From NCBI GenBank assembly GCA_020436085.1, contig JAGQYM010000009.1:1-64000 (forward strand): a stretch of 64,000 bases of DNA. Reading direction: 5' to 3'. Source of the DNA: Cyclobacteriaceae bacterium (lineage in GTDB: Bacteria; Bacteroidota; Bacteroidia; Cytophagales; Cyclobacteriaceae). This document shows positions 27,873 through 35,984 of this stretch, one piece after another. The position numbers and the translations under genes are program-made. The notes beneath the pieces were generated by a model that saw nothing but the letters and a program-made list of their open reading frames with translations, ran no database searches and was not told the DNA's origin. Every line of letters starts with the position of its first letter. Position 1 is the first letter of the stretch.

Positions 27873-27905
27873 GAAGAGCAGCCTCACCGCTGCTCTTCTT
27901 TTTTT
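27873..27905 (+). terminator. Strong intrinsic terminator
   Basis: GAAGAGCAGC (27873-27882) pairs perfectly with GCTGCTCTTC (27889-27898) around a 6-nt loop and is followed by seven T residues. It is 22 bp after the stop at 27850 and isolates the SPOR-like gene from the collagen-like/recJ unit. Confidence 0.92.
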
Positions 27906-27926
27906 AGCCAGTTTGTCGGGATGCGT

Positions 27927-27934
27927 TACTTTTG
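27927..27934 (+). promoter_or_regulatory. -7 promoter box of the collagen-like/recJ/lptB unit
   Basis: TACTTTTG matches the Bacteroidota -7 consensus TAnnTTTG exactly and ends 4 nt before the ATG at 27939, so the mRNA should be leaderless or nearly so. It begins 21 bp after the preceding terminator T-run. No -33 TTTG at the usual 19-21 bp distance was seen. Confidence 0.6.
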
Positions 27935-27938
27935 CACG

Positions 27939-28724
27939 ATGAAGTTTTTCTGCTGCTGCACACTTTTCTTTTCTACGGTATTTTCCTACGCACAGGTAAG
28001 AATGGAGAAGTTGGTTATCCGGGCAGGTTCAGCATATGAACTCACCAATTCAGATATCATGGTGATCGACACGTTGATCATGCAAGACTCCGCACGCATC
28101 GTACTCAATAAGTCAAAGGCAGATAATTTTATTCACACAAAAGTTTTCCGAGTTGGAAATGGATGCAGCATCATCGGTGACGGCACCGATGGAGAAAATG
28201 GAGAAACGGGTGCATCTGGTTACACAGCAGTTGGTCCATGCAAAAACGGGATACCCGGCAGAAGCGGAACACATGGGACAAATGGAAAAGGGGGCATTAA
28301 CTTATCCATCTATGCTGATCAAATGTTCATCGCCAGCCGACTTCTGATCGAGCTCTCAGGTGGAGATGGTGGAGATGGTGGCCGCGGAGGGGCCGGAGGT
28401 GGTGGGAGCCCGGGAACAAGGCTGTGCCAAGGAGGAAACGGAGGAGCAGGTGGAAATGGGGCGCCTGGAGGTGACGGAGCGAATGGTGGCAACCTTACTG
28501 TATCTTGCAAACAATGCCCCGATCTCAGAACCTGGCTGGGAAACAAGCTAATGGTTAGAACTTATGGTGGAAATGCAGGATTGGGTGGCGAAGGAGGCTT
28601 TGGCGGATTGGCGGGACTGATCAGCTCGGGATCATCGAAAGATGGTGAACAGGGACCGAAAGGTAAAGCAGGAGAAAGCGGTGAGCCCGGTAAGACCGGA
28701 GCAATTAATTTTGAACAAAACTAA
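27939..28724 (+). CDS. Exported glycine-rich collagen-like protein
   Basis: Encodes 261 residues from ATG 27939; an ATG at 27921 is in frame but lies upstream of the promoter box. A signal peptide (MKFFCCCTLFFSTVFSYAQ) is followed by about 70 residues with beta character (KLVIRAGSAYELTNSDIMVI) and then by glycine-rich stretches, about 85-125, 138-180 and 205-258. The last has true Gly-X-Y collagen register (GEQGPKGKAGESGEPGKTG); the others are Gly-Gly-X rich and only partly triplet. Four cysteines lie in the non-repeat parts. It could be a surface fibre or a polysaccharide-associated protein. The surprise is its position: recJ starts 2 nt after its stop and lptB follows, so it heads a housekeeping unit. 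Confidence 0.8.
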   Translation: MKFFCCCTLFFSTVFSYAQVRMEKLVIRAGSAYELTNSDIMVIDTLIMQDSARIVLNKSKADNFIHTKVFRVGNGCSIIGDGTDGENGETGASGYTAVGPCKNGIPGRSGTHGTNGKGGINLSIYADQMFIASRLLIELSGGDGGDGGRGGAGGGGSPGTRLCQGGNGGAGGNGAPGGDGANGGNLTVSCKQCPDLRTWLGNKLMVRTYGGNAGLGGEGGFGGLAGLISSGSSKDGEQGPKGKAGESGEPGKTGAINFEQN

Positions 28725-28726
28725 GT

Positions 28727-30427
28727 ATGGATAAACGTTGGATAAGGAAGCCCATTCCTCCACAAGACGTTGTTGATGCCCTTTCAAAAAGCATCAATGT
28801 CAATCCATATCTCTCTACAATGCTCACACAGCGAGGTATTACAACTTTCGATGAGGCGAAACTTTTCTTTCGTCCCTTGATAGAACATTTGCATGAACCC
28901 TTTCTTATGACCGACATGGCGGCCGCAGTCGATCGTTTGGATAAGGCGATAAAAGCCGGAGAAAATATTCTTGTCTATGGTGACTACGATGTGGACGGAA
29001 CCACCTCAGTCGCGCTGGTGTATAGCTACCTCACTTCTTTTTACCCCAACTGCAAGTTTTATATTCCTGACCGATCAAAGGAAGGGTATGGAGTGTCCCG
29101 TGACGGAATATTGTGGGCAGAACAAAATGGTTTTTCCTTAATCATTGCATTAGACTTGGGAATCAAGTCTTCTGACATGGTGATGCTTGCAGATCACAAA
29201 GGGATTGACTTCATCATTTGCGATCACCACCTGCCAGGTGAAGAAATTCCTCAAGCCGTGGCAGTGTTGGATCCCAAGCGAGAAGACTGTAATTATCCTT
29301 TTACAGAACTCAGCGGCTGTGGCATCGGATACAAGCTGCTACAAGCCTACGCCAGAAAGCATCGTGATGAAAAAGAATTGGAGAAGTTTATCGACCTGGT
29401 GGCCGTGAGCATCGCCTCGGATATTGTTCCTGTAAATGGCGAGAACAGAATCCTTGCTTACTACGGATTAAAAAAATTAAATGAGAATCCTCTTCCAGGC
29501 CTTAAGGCACTCATTGCGTTGTCAGGAAATAAATCTGAGATAGATATCGCTTCGGTGGTTTTTACACTCGGCCCGAGAATCAACGCTGCAGGCAGAGTGA
29601 GTCACGCTCACGCTGCAGTTGAACTATTGATTTCAAAAACAGAGGAAGAAGCAATGATGCTTGCTGAGAAGATAGACTTGAAGAATGACCTTCGCAGGGA
29701 GTTCGATCTATCAATTACCGAAGAAGCCATTGCGATGATCGAGGCAAACGAAAACTTTGCCAGCGCAAAATCAACCGTCCTTTTTAAAGAAAACTGGCAC
29801 AAAGGTGTAATCGGAATTGTTGCTGCACGCTGTGTAGAAAAATATTATCGCCCCACCATCATCCTTACAGAGTCGAATGATAAAATTACCGGATCAGCAC
29901 GAAGCGTAAGAGATTTTGATCTTCATCAGGCTATCGCAAGTTGTAGTGAATTGCTGGAGAAATTTGGCGGACATAAATATGCCGCGGGGCTTACGATGTC
30001 CAAAGAGAATCTCATCGCATTTCAATCGAAGTTTGAGGAAGTCGTTTCGTCTACCATAACCGATGAGATGCTGATACCTGTTGTTGAAGTTGACCTCGAG
30101 CTTCCATTTGATGCCATCACTCCTAAATTCAGGTCAATTCTGAAGCAAATAGCCCCGTTTGGTCCCGAAAACCATAAACCGGTTTTTGAATCAGGCCGGG
30201 TTTTTGTTATGAATTCGCTTTCGACTTTCAAAGACAAACACATTCGGTTTTTGGCAGGTCAACGTGGTTGCGACTCTATCATGAATGTGGTTGGTTTTGA
30301 TATGATGGAACATTACGAAAGATTGTCCAGCGGTGGTGAATGCAGAATCGCTTACACAATTGAAGAAAATACGTTCAACGGGATGACGTCTTTGCAATTG
30401 AGGCTGAAAGACCTCAAATTTGATTAG
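28727..30427 (+). CDS. recJ: Single-stranded-DNA-specific exonuclease RecJ
   Basis: Encodes 566 residues. RecJ degrades single-stranded DNA 5' to 3' in recombination and mismatch or base-excision repair. DHH-family motifs: [10 protein letters not shown] (85-94), ALDLGIKS (141-148), CDHHLPG (165-171, the name-giving DHH), then the DHHA1 domain with [14 protein letters not shown] and [11 protein letters not shown], and a C-terminal OB-fold-like part ([12 protein letters not shown]...[11 protein letters not shown]). It starts 2 nt after the stop of the collagen-like gene and ends 1 nt before lptB. Confidence 0.96.
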   Translation: MDKRWIRKPIPPQDVVDALSKSINVNPYLSTMLTQRGITTFDEAKLFFRPLIEHLHEPFLMTDMAAAVDRLDKAIKAGENILVYGDYDVDGTTSVALVYSYLTSFYPNCKFYIPDRSKEGYGVSRDGILWAEQNGFSLIIALDLGIKSSDMVMLADHKGIDFIICDHHLPGEEIPQAVAVLDPKREDCNYPFTELSGCGIGYKLLQAYARKHRDEKELEKFIDLVAVSIASDIVPVNGENRILAYYGLKKLNENPLPGLKALIALSGNKSEIDIASVVFTLGPRINAAGRVSHAHAAVELLISKTEEEAMMLAEKIDLKNDLRREFDLSITEEAIAMIEANENFASAKSTVLFKENWHKGVIGIVAARCVEKYYRPTIILTESNDKITGSARSVRDFDLHQAIASCSELLEKFGGHKYAAGLTMSKENLIAFQSKFEEVVSSTITDEMLIPVVEVDLELPFDAITPKFRSILKQIAPFGPENHKPVFESGRVFVMNSLSTFKDKHIRFLAGQRGCDSIMNVVGFDMMEHYERLSSGGECRIAYTIEENTFNGMTSLQLRLKDLKFD

Positions 30428-30428
30428 C

Positions 30429-31175
30429 ATGATACTGAGGGCACAAAATCTGGTCAAGAAATATAAAAAACGGACTGTAGTAAACAACGTGTCCGTGCAA
30501 GTGGAGCAAGGAGAAATAGTGGGCTTGCTAGGACCAAACGGTGCCGGTAAGACAACCAGCTTCTACATGATCGTTGGGCTGATCAAACCCAACGCGGGTG
30601 AAATTTTTCTCGATCAGGAAGACATCACTCAACTCCCGATGTTTCAGCGCGCCAAGCTTGGTATTGGGTACCTGGCACAGGAGGCATCTGTATTCAGAAA
30701 ACTTTCTGTAGAAGAAAATCTGATGGCTCCGTTGGAGATGAGGGAGATGAGCAAAAAAGATCGCAAAGAGAAGGTGGAGTCATTGCTTGAAGAGTTTAGC
30801 CTTACCCATGTGAGAAAAAATTTGGGGATGGTACTGTCGGGTGGTGAGCGCAGAAGAACTGAGATAGCGAGAGCGCTTGCTGTTGATCCACATTTTGTAC
30901 TGCTGGATGAACCCTTTGCTGGTGTCGACCCGATTGCCGTTGAAGAAATCCAATCCATTGTTTCCAAGCTCAAGAAAAAGAATATCGGAATTCTTATCAC
31001 CGATCATAATGTGGATGAGACTCTTTCCATAACGGATCGCGCATACCTGATGGTGGAAGGCAAACTTTTCCGTGCCGGATCGGCTGAAGAACTTGCGAAT
31101 GACCCAATGGTGCGGAAGGTTTATTTGGGCCAGAACTTCCAACTCAGAAGAGCGAAAGTAGAACCGACTTCATAA
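30429..31175 (+). CDS. lptB: LPS export ABC transporter ATP-binding protein LptB
   Basis: Encodes 248 residues from ATG 30429, which follows the recJ stop (30425-30427) by 1 nt; a TTG start at 30420 is less likely. It powers extraction of lipopolysaccharide from the inner membrane with LptF/LptG. Motifs: Walker A GPNGAGKT (35-42), Q-loop YLAQEASVF, signature [15 protein letters not shown], Walker [14 protein letters not shown], and switch ITDHNV. The LSGGERRR signature and the LAQE Q-loop are typical for LptB rather than for LivF/LivG. Its LptF/G, A and C partners are not in this window. Confidence 0.94.
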   Translation: MILRAQNLVKKYKKRTVVNNVSVQVEQGEIVGLLGPNGAGKTTSFYMIVGLIKPNAGEIFLDQEDITQLPMFQRAKLGIGYLAQEASVFRKLSVEENLMAPLEMREMSKKDRKEKVESLLEEFSLTHVRKNLGMVLSGGERRRTEIARALAVDPHFVLLDEPFAGVDPIAVEEIQSIVSKLKKKNIGILITDHNVDETLSITDRAYLMVEGKLFRAGSAEELANDPMVRKVYLGQNFQLRRAKVEPTS

Positions 31176-31219
31176 CTTCTGGCAACCCATTCTTTTAATA
31201 CACTCACTCTCTTTTTTGG

Positions 31220-31252
31220 TTTGTTAAATAGGCATTAACGGACGTATTTTAG
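31220..31252 (+). promoter_or_regulatory. Promoter of the GH3 gene, leaderless arrangement
   Basis: TTTG (31220-31223), a 21-bp spacer and TATTTTAG (31245-31252) match the Bacteroidota -33/-7 promoter with one mismatch in the -7 box. The -7 box ends 5 nt before the ATG at 31258. Confidence 0.6.
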
Positions 31253-31257
31253 GGCCT

Positions 31258-32775
31258 ATGCAAATACTCAACTCCATACTCACGTGGGTAATGAAAAAGC
31301 GCATGCACCAAATGGAGCTTTTCATGAAGTATCCTCATGAGGTTCAGGATGAGGTGTTGAAGAAGTTGCTGCAGATGGGAAAGTATACGGAGTATGGAAA
31401 GAAGTATGGCTTTGATGAAATCCGAGATGGAGCTGGTTACAAACTTCGCGTTCCTGTCAACACCTACGAAGAAATGTTTCCGTATATCAGTCGTACCATG
31501 CGTGGTGAGCAAAACGTGCTGTGGCCGACAGAAATAAAATGGTTCGCAAAATCATCCGGCACCACCAATGCGCGAAGTAAATTCATTCCCGTTTCTCCGG
31601 AGGCTCTTGAAGACTGTCATTTCAAAGGCGGCAAAGACCTGCTCTCACTTTATGTGAACAACTACCCCGATACACAAATTTTTTCCGGAAAGGGTGTTGC
31701 CGTTGGGGGAAGTCACAAAGCCAATGAGTTCGATCCTACATCGAGTTCGTTTTATGGGGATGTGTCAGCCGTGATCATGCAAAACCTTCCACCCTGGGCA
31801 CAGTTTATAAGGACCCCGAGCCTTGACGTGGCTCTCATGGATAACTGGGAAGAAAAGATTGAATTACTGGCCGCAGAAACGGCCAAGGTAAACGTGACCA
31901 ACATCGCTGGTGTACCAACGTGGACAGTGTTGCTCATTCAGCGCATCATGCAAATTGAAAACAAAAGTAACATACTTGAGGTGTGGCCAAATCTTGAAGT
32001 ATTTTTCCATGGTGCAGTGGCGTTCCAGCCTTACAAAAATTTATTCAAGTCTCTTATTCCCTCCGAAGGAATGAGGTATTGGGACACGTACAATGCCTCC
32101 GAGGGTTTCTTTGGCATTCAGGATCAAAAAGATTCAAACGATCTGTTACTGATGTTGGACTATGGAGTGTACTACGAATTTATTCCAACAGAAGAATTAC
32201 ATGACGAAAAACCAAGAGTGTTGACACTGAGTGAGGTTGAAATTGGAAAAAATTATGCGATGGTAATTACAACCAACGCAGGTCTGTGGAGATACAACAT
32301 CGGAGATACGGTGAAGTTTACTTCAACATCGCCTTATCGTATTAGGATCTCCGGCAGGACAAAACATTTTATCAACGTGTTTGGCGAAGAAGTTATCATC
32401 GAGAATGCGGAGACTGCGATTACCAAAGCTTGTGAACAAACCGGTGCTGTGATCGACAACTTCACGGTCGGTCCCATCTTTCTGGAAAAAGCACACCGTG
32501 GCGGTCATGAATGGATTATTGAATTCAAAAATAAACCAGGCGATATCGATCAGTTTACAAAGCTGCTGGATGAGGAATTACGCAGAGTAAACTCCGATTA
32601 TGACGCCAAGCGTGCATTTGATCTAGCGCTCATGATGCCAAAAGTTCACAGCGTAAATGAAGGTACTTTTTATAATTGGATGAAGAAGAGAGGAAAACTA
32701 GGTGGGCAAAACAAAGTGCCCAGGCTGAGCAACACCCGTGAGTACCTTGACGAAATTTTGGAAATGATCCAATAA
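31258..32775 (+). CDS. GH3-family acyl-adenylating enzyme
   Basis: Encodes 505 residues. GH3 proteins are ANL-superfamily enzymes; the plant members (named after an auxin-responsive gene) adenylate a carboxylic acid hormone and join it to an amino acid. Seen: the ATP-binding motif SSGTTNARSKFIP, the YNASEGFFGIQ motif, and the ribose/hinge motif GLWRYNIGDTVKF followed by the small C-terminal domain. Bacterial homologues are widespread in Bacteroidota but their acyl substrate and acceptor are unknown; that cannot be read from the sequence. The gene has its own promoter and a bidirectional terminator directly behind its stop, so it is monocistronic. Confidence 0.9.
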   Translation: MQILNSILTWVMKKRMHQMELFMKYPHEVQDEVLKKLLQMGKYTEYGKKYGFDEIRDGAGYKLRVPVNTYEEMFPYISRTMRGEQNVLWPTEIKWFAKSSGTTNARSKFIPVSPEALEDCHFKGGKDLLSLYVNNYPDTQIFSGKGVAVGGSHKANEFDPTSSSFYGDVSAVIMQNLPPWAQFIRTPSLDVALMDNWEEKIELLAAETAKVNVTNIAGVPTWTVLLIQRIMQIENKSNILEVWPNLEVFFHGAVAFQPYKNLFKSLIPSEGMRYWDTYNASEGFFGIQDQKDSNDLLLMLDYGVYYEFIPTEELHDEKPRVLTLSEVEIGKNYAMVITTNAGLWRYNIGDTVKFTSTSPYRIRISGRTKHFINVFGEEVIIENAETAITKACEQTGAVIDNFTVGPIFLEKAHRGGHEWIIEFKNKPGDIDQFTKLLDEELRRVNSDYDAKRAFDLALMMPKVHSVNEGTFYNWMKKRGKLGGQNKVPRLSNTREYLDEILEMIQ

Positions 32776-32802
32776 AAAAGCCGATGATTAACATCGGCTT
32801 TT
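32776..32802. terminator. Bidirectional intrinsic terminator
   Basis: AAAAGCCGATG (32776-32786) pairs perfectly with CATCGGCTTTT (32792-32802) around ATTAA. With A residues on one side and T residues on the other it can stop the GH3 transcript on the plus strand and the thioredoxin-fold operon on the minus strand. It starts directly after the GH3 stop codon. Confidence 0.92.
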
Positions 32803-32820
32803 CCTTTGATCTCTATTTCA

Positions 32821-33438
32821 TTATGAGTTTTTCCATTTGATCGTACACCCGATCGCCTTAGTGCGCGTGGTGGGTACAGATTTTTCCTGTATCAAAGCAT
32901 CTACCGCATCTTCTACATATCGCTTGGAAACAGCATTTGCATTTCGTGAGTTGTCATCAATCGCACCGATGTAGGCAACCTTTGATTCATTGTCACTCAC
33001 CTTATCCAAAACAAAAACATGAGGCGTATTAGTTGCTCCGTAAGCCCTTGCGACCTCTTGCGTCTCATCCATAAGATAGGGGAAGTCATAATTCTTGGAT
33101 TTTGCCCTGCTTTTCATCTCATCGAATGAATCGCCTGGGGAAATCGAAGGATCGTTGGCATTGATTGTGATTACCGGAAATCCCTTTGAAGCATATTTCT
33201 TGTTTAACGCAATGATGCGCTCGTTATATGCTTTTGAGTATGGGCATGTATTGCAATCAAAAATTACGATGTATCCTTTTGCATCTTTGTAATCACTCAA
33301 AGACACCATTTTACCGTCTACGTTCTTCAATTTGAAGTCTGTAGCCGTATCTCCAATCTCGTAACCGGGAGTCACCGGCCTTCCTGCCGTCATCACAGCA
33401 ATCAGCGCAATCGCAAAAATTGTTTTTACTGCATTCAT
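32821..33438 (-). CDS. Exported thioredoxin-fold protein (redoxin/AhpC-TSA type)
   Basis: Encodes 205 residues from ATG 33438; a TTG six codons upstream (33456) is in frame. A signal peptide (about 1-20) is followed by a peroxiredoxin/thioredoxin-like fold (GDTATDFKLKNVDGKMVSLSDYK) with the pair CNTCPYS (Cys62, Cys65) at the usual active-site position and a cis-proline region NTPHVFVLD. A further Cys lies near the C-terminus (IGCTIKW). It is probably a periplasmic thiol-disulfide or peroxide-linked enzyme; substrate unknown. It lies behind the TlpA-like gene, 24 nt away, on the same strand, so the two are likely co-transcribed. Confidence 0.85.
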   Translation of the reverse strand: MNAVKTIFAIALIAVMTAGRPVTPGYEIGDTATDFKLKNVDGKMVSLSDYKDAKGYIVIFDCNTCPYSKAYNERIIALNKKYASKGFPVITINANDPSISPGDSFDEMKSRAKSKNYDFPYLMDETQEVARAYGATNTPHVFVLDKVSDNESKVAYIGAIDDNSRNANAVSKRYVEDAVDALIQEKSVPTTRTKAIGCTIKWKNS

Positions 33439-33462
33439 AGTTGATTTATGTTTCAATTTGAT

Positions 33463-33942
33463 TTAGTCCTTTACCGTAGCAATCAATTCTTCAAGGTCTC
33501 CTTCCTTTAATTCTTTCTCGACAAACTTCCGCTTCCCGGTCGAAGAATTTACAATCAGGGTGGCTGGAATAGCGCCAGACCAGCTCTTATCGATTTTGTC
33601 AATCCAGCTATTGGGGTCCGTTTCGTTGAGAATGACAACCTCAGATTTTAGTTTCTTCCGGGCGATAAAGCGGTAAACTTTGTCGGGGTCGGGATCAAGG
33701 TCAATATCGACACTTACCAGAGTGACTTTGATGTCCTGCCTGTCAGCATTCAACTTTTCAAAAAGAGGCAACTCCTTGATACATGGAGCACACCATGTAG
33801 CCCAGAAATTGATGACCTGAATTTGATCGGACTCGGTCTGCATTACCTTCTCCAGGTGTTGTATTTTCACCAAGGGCGCCTCAGACTGAGCCGAAGCGGT
33901 TAACCAGCAGAATCCAAGTAAAATAAAAGCTAACCTTTTCAT
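33463..33942 (-). CDS. TlpA-like exported thioredoxin
   Basis: Encodes 159 residues. Signal peptide (MKRLAFILLGFCWLTASAQ), then a compact thioredoxin fold with NFWATWCAPCIKELP (Cys51, Cys54) and the cis-proline loop GAIPATLIV. The WCAPC site is the TlpA/ResA type, which reduces disulfides in the periplasm, for example during cytochrome c maturation; the specific target is not known. It is the first gene of a two-gene unit with the redoxin gene. Its start is at the edge of the 355-bp gene-free region with DnaA-box-like sites. Confidence 0.9.
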   Translation of the reverse strand: MKRLAFILLGFCWLTASAQSEAPLVKIQHLEKVMQTESDQIQVINFWATWCAPCIKELPLFEKLNADRQDIKVTLVSVDIDLDPDPDKVYRFIARKKLKSEVVILNETDPNSWIDKIDKSWSGAIPATLIVNSSTGKRKFVEKELKEGDLEELIATVKD

Positions 33943-34297
33943 ACCTTCAAAAACGAGCTGTTTGAGTTGAGGTTCGTCAGGGGCAACGAATTTATATATT
34001 CGGAAAATACCGCGTGTAAGATCGGTGATAGGAATTTGTTAAAAGTGCTAAAATTCAAGGACTTATAATTACCAAAATCCGGTGAAAATACTTTTCCACA
34101 AAAATGCGATGTTATCAACATTATCAACATGTTACTAGTTAACTTATTGTATATCAATATTTTAGGCCCAAATAAATCAATCACTTCTTTGTGGACAACT
34201 AAAATCCGCCTTCGATCACCAAGGAAAAATGGTCAGAAATCTAATGATCAGATTTTCAGCCTTATAGCTCAGAATTATTAAACAGAAATCAGGCCAG
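33943..34297. other. 355-bp gene-free AT-rich region with a cluster of DnaA-box-like sites
   Basis: This is the only long stretch without a credible gene. It contains four 9-mers, each one base from the DnaA box TTATCCACA: TTTTCCACA (34092-34100), TTATCAACA (34112-34120), TTATCAACA (34121-34129, directly abutting the former) and TGTGGACAA (34190-34198, reverse orientation). Between the last two lies an A/T-rich stretch with AACATGTT, ACTAGT and GTTAAC palindromes. It is a candidate replication origin or DnaA-regulated region, and it also separates the divergent TlpA-like and nitronate monooxygenase genes and must hold their promoters. A minus-strand open frame at 33939-34184 has no protein-like character. 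Confidence 0.5.
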
Positions 34298-35242
34298 ATG
34301 ACAAGCAAAAGGTCGATCACAGACTTATTTAAAATTGAGTTTCCCATCATACAGGCAGGCATGGTGTGGTGTAGTGGATGGCGGCTCGCCTCAGCGGTGA
34401 GCAATGCCGGTGGACTTGGTTTAATTGGTGCAGGCTCGATGCATCCCCCTACCCTACAGGAGCATATTCAAAAATGTAAGGCCGCCACTACGAAGCCATT
34501 TGGTGTTAACGTGCCTCTCCTCTATCCAGAGATCGACAAGCTCATGAAAATTATCACTGTCGAAAAGGTCAAGATTGTATTTACCTCGGCCGGAAACCCA
34601 GCCACTTGGACAGGATATCTCAAGGAAAGAGGAATTACAGTGGTTCACGTAGTTTCTAGTTCAAAGTTTGCCATCAAAAGCGAAAAAGCCGGAGTTGATG
34701 CCGTAGTGGCGGAAGGATTTGAAGCAGGGGGACACAACGGCCGCGAGGAGACTACGACCTTCTGTCTGATTCCGATGGTATGTAATGCCGTCTCAATACC
34801 AGTAATAGCTGCGGGTGGTATTAACTCGGGCAGAACGATGCTGGCAGCTGAAGTTTTGGGGGCATCTGGCGTGCAAGTGGGCACTCGCTTTGCAGCCAGT
34901 GAGGAGTCGTCCGCACACGCGGAGTTCAAAAAGAGAATTACCAATAGTGCCGAAGGAGAAACAATACTAACGCTGAAACAGCTAACACCAGTCCGGATGA
35001 TCAAAAATGAATTCTACGAAAAGGTGTGGGAAGCTGAGCAGCGCTGCGCAACCAGGGAAGAGTTGGCTAACCTGTTAGGGAAAGGTCGCTCCAAGAAGGG
35101 CATCTTCGAGGGAGATCTGAAAGAAGGCGAACTAGAAATTGGGCAGGTCTCGGCTGCGATCAAAGAGATAAAACCAGCCGCAGATATTTTGAAGGAAATG
35201 TGGAATGAATATACAGACTTGAAAAAGTCTCTCGGTAGCTAG
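34298..35242 (+). CDS. Nitronate monooxygenase / FabK-like FMN enzyme
   Basis: Encodes 314 residues. A TIM-barrel flavoprotein of the 2-nitropropane dioxygenase family. Seen: N-terminal FPIIQAGMVW, the GVNVPLLYP strand, AEGFEAGGHNGRE with the catalytic-type His, VIAAGGINSGRT and GVQVGTRFAAS, which form the FMN phosphate site. Members either oxidise alkyl nitronates or, as FabK, reduce enoyl-ACP. The HNG motif favours nitronate monooxygenase, but the two are hard to separate by eye. It starts a plus-strand run with the VOC gene 4 nt downstream. Confidence 0.85.
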   Translation: MTSKRSITDLFKIEFPIIQAGMVWCSGWRLASAVSNAGGLGLIGAGSMHPPTLQEHIQKCKAATTKPFGVNVPLLYPEIDKLMKIITVEKVKIVFTSAGNPATWTGYLKERGITVVHVVSSSKFAIKSEKAGVDAVVAEGFEAGGHNGREETTTFCLIPMVCNAVSIPVIAAGGINSGRTMLAAEVLGASGVQVGTRFAASEESSAHAEFKKRITNSAEGETILTLKQLTPVRMIKNEFYEKVWEAEQRCATREELANLLGKGRSKKGIFEGDLKEGELEIGQVSAAIKEIKPAADILKEMWNEYTDLKKSLGS

Positions 35243-35246
35243 AATT

Positions 35247-35636
35247 ATGAACATAACGGGCATCAAAGAAACTTGTATTTACATCCCTGATCTGGAAAAA
35301 GCCAAGGCATTCTACCACGAACTGCTGGGACTTCCCATAATCGGAGAAGTAAAAGGCAAACATGTCTTCTTTCGTGCAGGCAACTCGGTATTGTTGTGCT
35401 TCAATCCCGATGACTCGCGGTATAAAACCAGTCCGCCAGCTCACTACTCACATGGAAAATACCACTTTGCATTTGAGGTATCGCCTGATCAGTACCAAAG
35501 TCAAAAGGAAGAAATCCTGTCGAAGGGAATTAAGATCATTGACACGCTTCAATGGGCAAACGGGCTAGAGTCATTCTACTTTGAAGACCCGATCGGAAAT
35601 GTGCTTGAGATTGTTCCGGTAGGAGTGTGGGACTAG
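35247..35636 (+). CDS. VOC/glyoxalase-family protein
   Basis: Encodes 129 residues, a single vicinal-oxygen-chelate domain made of two beta-alpha-beta-beta-beta modules: TCIYIPDLEKAKAFYHELLGLP in the first and HFAFEVSPDQYQSQKEEILSKG...FYFEDPIGNVLEIVP in the second. Metal ligands could be the His in the HFAF strand and the Glu in LEIV. Members range from lyases and dioxygenases to antibiotic-binding proteins; the substrate cannot be given. It follows the nitronate monooxygenase gene by 4 nt and so may share its pathway. Its 3' end overlaps the convergent small gene by 4 bp. Confidence 0.88.
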   Translation: MNITGIKETCIYIPDLEKAKAFYHELLGLPIIGEVKGKHVFFRAGNSVLLCFNPDDSRYKTSPPAHYSHGKYHFAFEVSPDQYQSQKEEILSKGIKIIDTLQWANGLESFYFEDPIGNVLEIVPVGVWD

Positions 35637-35914
35637 TCGTTGGCTAGCTTAACGGAAGGCTGCTCGGGTGCCTTTACGGTAATAGGTCTATTCTTCCAGT
35701 GCTGAATGTACCAACTTTCGTAATGCTTATATTGAACGCAGTCGTTAAGTAGTTCTTTGTCCGTAAGTATCTTAATGATTTGATCTGCCGGCAATGATTG
35801 AGAGATCAATTCCTTTTGTAGCTGGGGCAATTTGGAGATTTGAACATACTCTATTCCCCTGTAGATCTCAACCGGCACTTTCATACGCGATGCAATGTAG
35901 CTCTTTATCACCAT
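35633..35914 (-). CDS. Small hypothetical protein
   Basis: Encodes 93 residues, or 83 if Met11 is the start. No signal peptide, membrane helix or known motif was recognised. The sequence is balanced and protein-like (YRGIEYVQISKLPQLQKELISQSLP, then a charged, aromatic segment QYKHYESWYIQHW). It fills an otherwise empty 350-bp interval, and its stop overlaps that of the VOC gene by 4 bp, in the same tail-to-tail style as other pairs here. Probably a real cytoplasmic protein of unknown function. Confidence 0.55.
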   Translation of the reverse strand: MVIKSYIASRMKVPVEIYRGIEYVQISKLPQLQKELISQSLPADQIIKILTDKELLNDCVQYKHYESWYIQHWKNRPITVKAPEQPSVKLAND

Positions 35915-35984
35915 TCGATCACTTTGGTAACCAATGGTTTAATTAAACGCGGAATTTAAAATAACAAAAACTAGTTTTTACACC

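Noticed and set aside
28319-28546. Minus-strand frame rich in proline opposite the collagen-like gene
   Set aside because: The proline-rich text is only the complement of Gly-rich codons (GGN read backwards is NCC).
30420-30431. TTG start of lptB at 30420 overlapping recJ
   Set aside because: The ATG at 30429 sits 1 nt after the recJ stop and gives the normal LptB N-terminus.
33939-34184. Open frame of 81 residues on the minus strand in the gene-free region
   Set aside because: Composition follows the AT-rich DNA, there is no domain or signal, it overlaps the start of the TlpA-like gene and the DnaA-box cluster; more likely chance.
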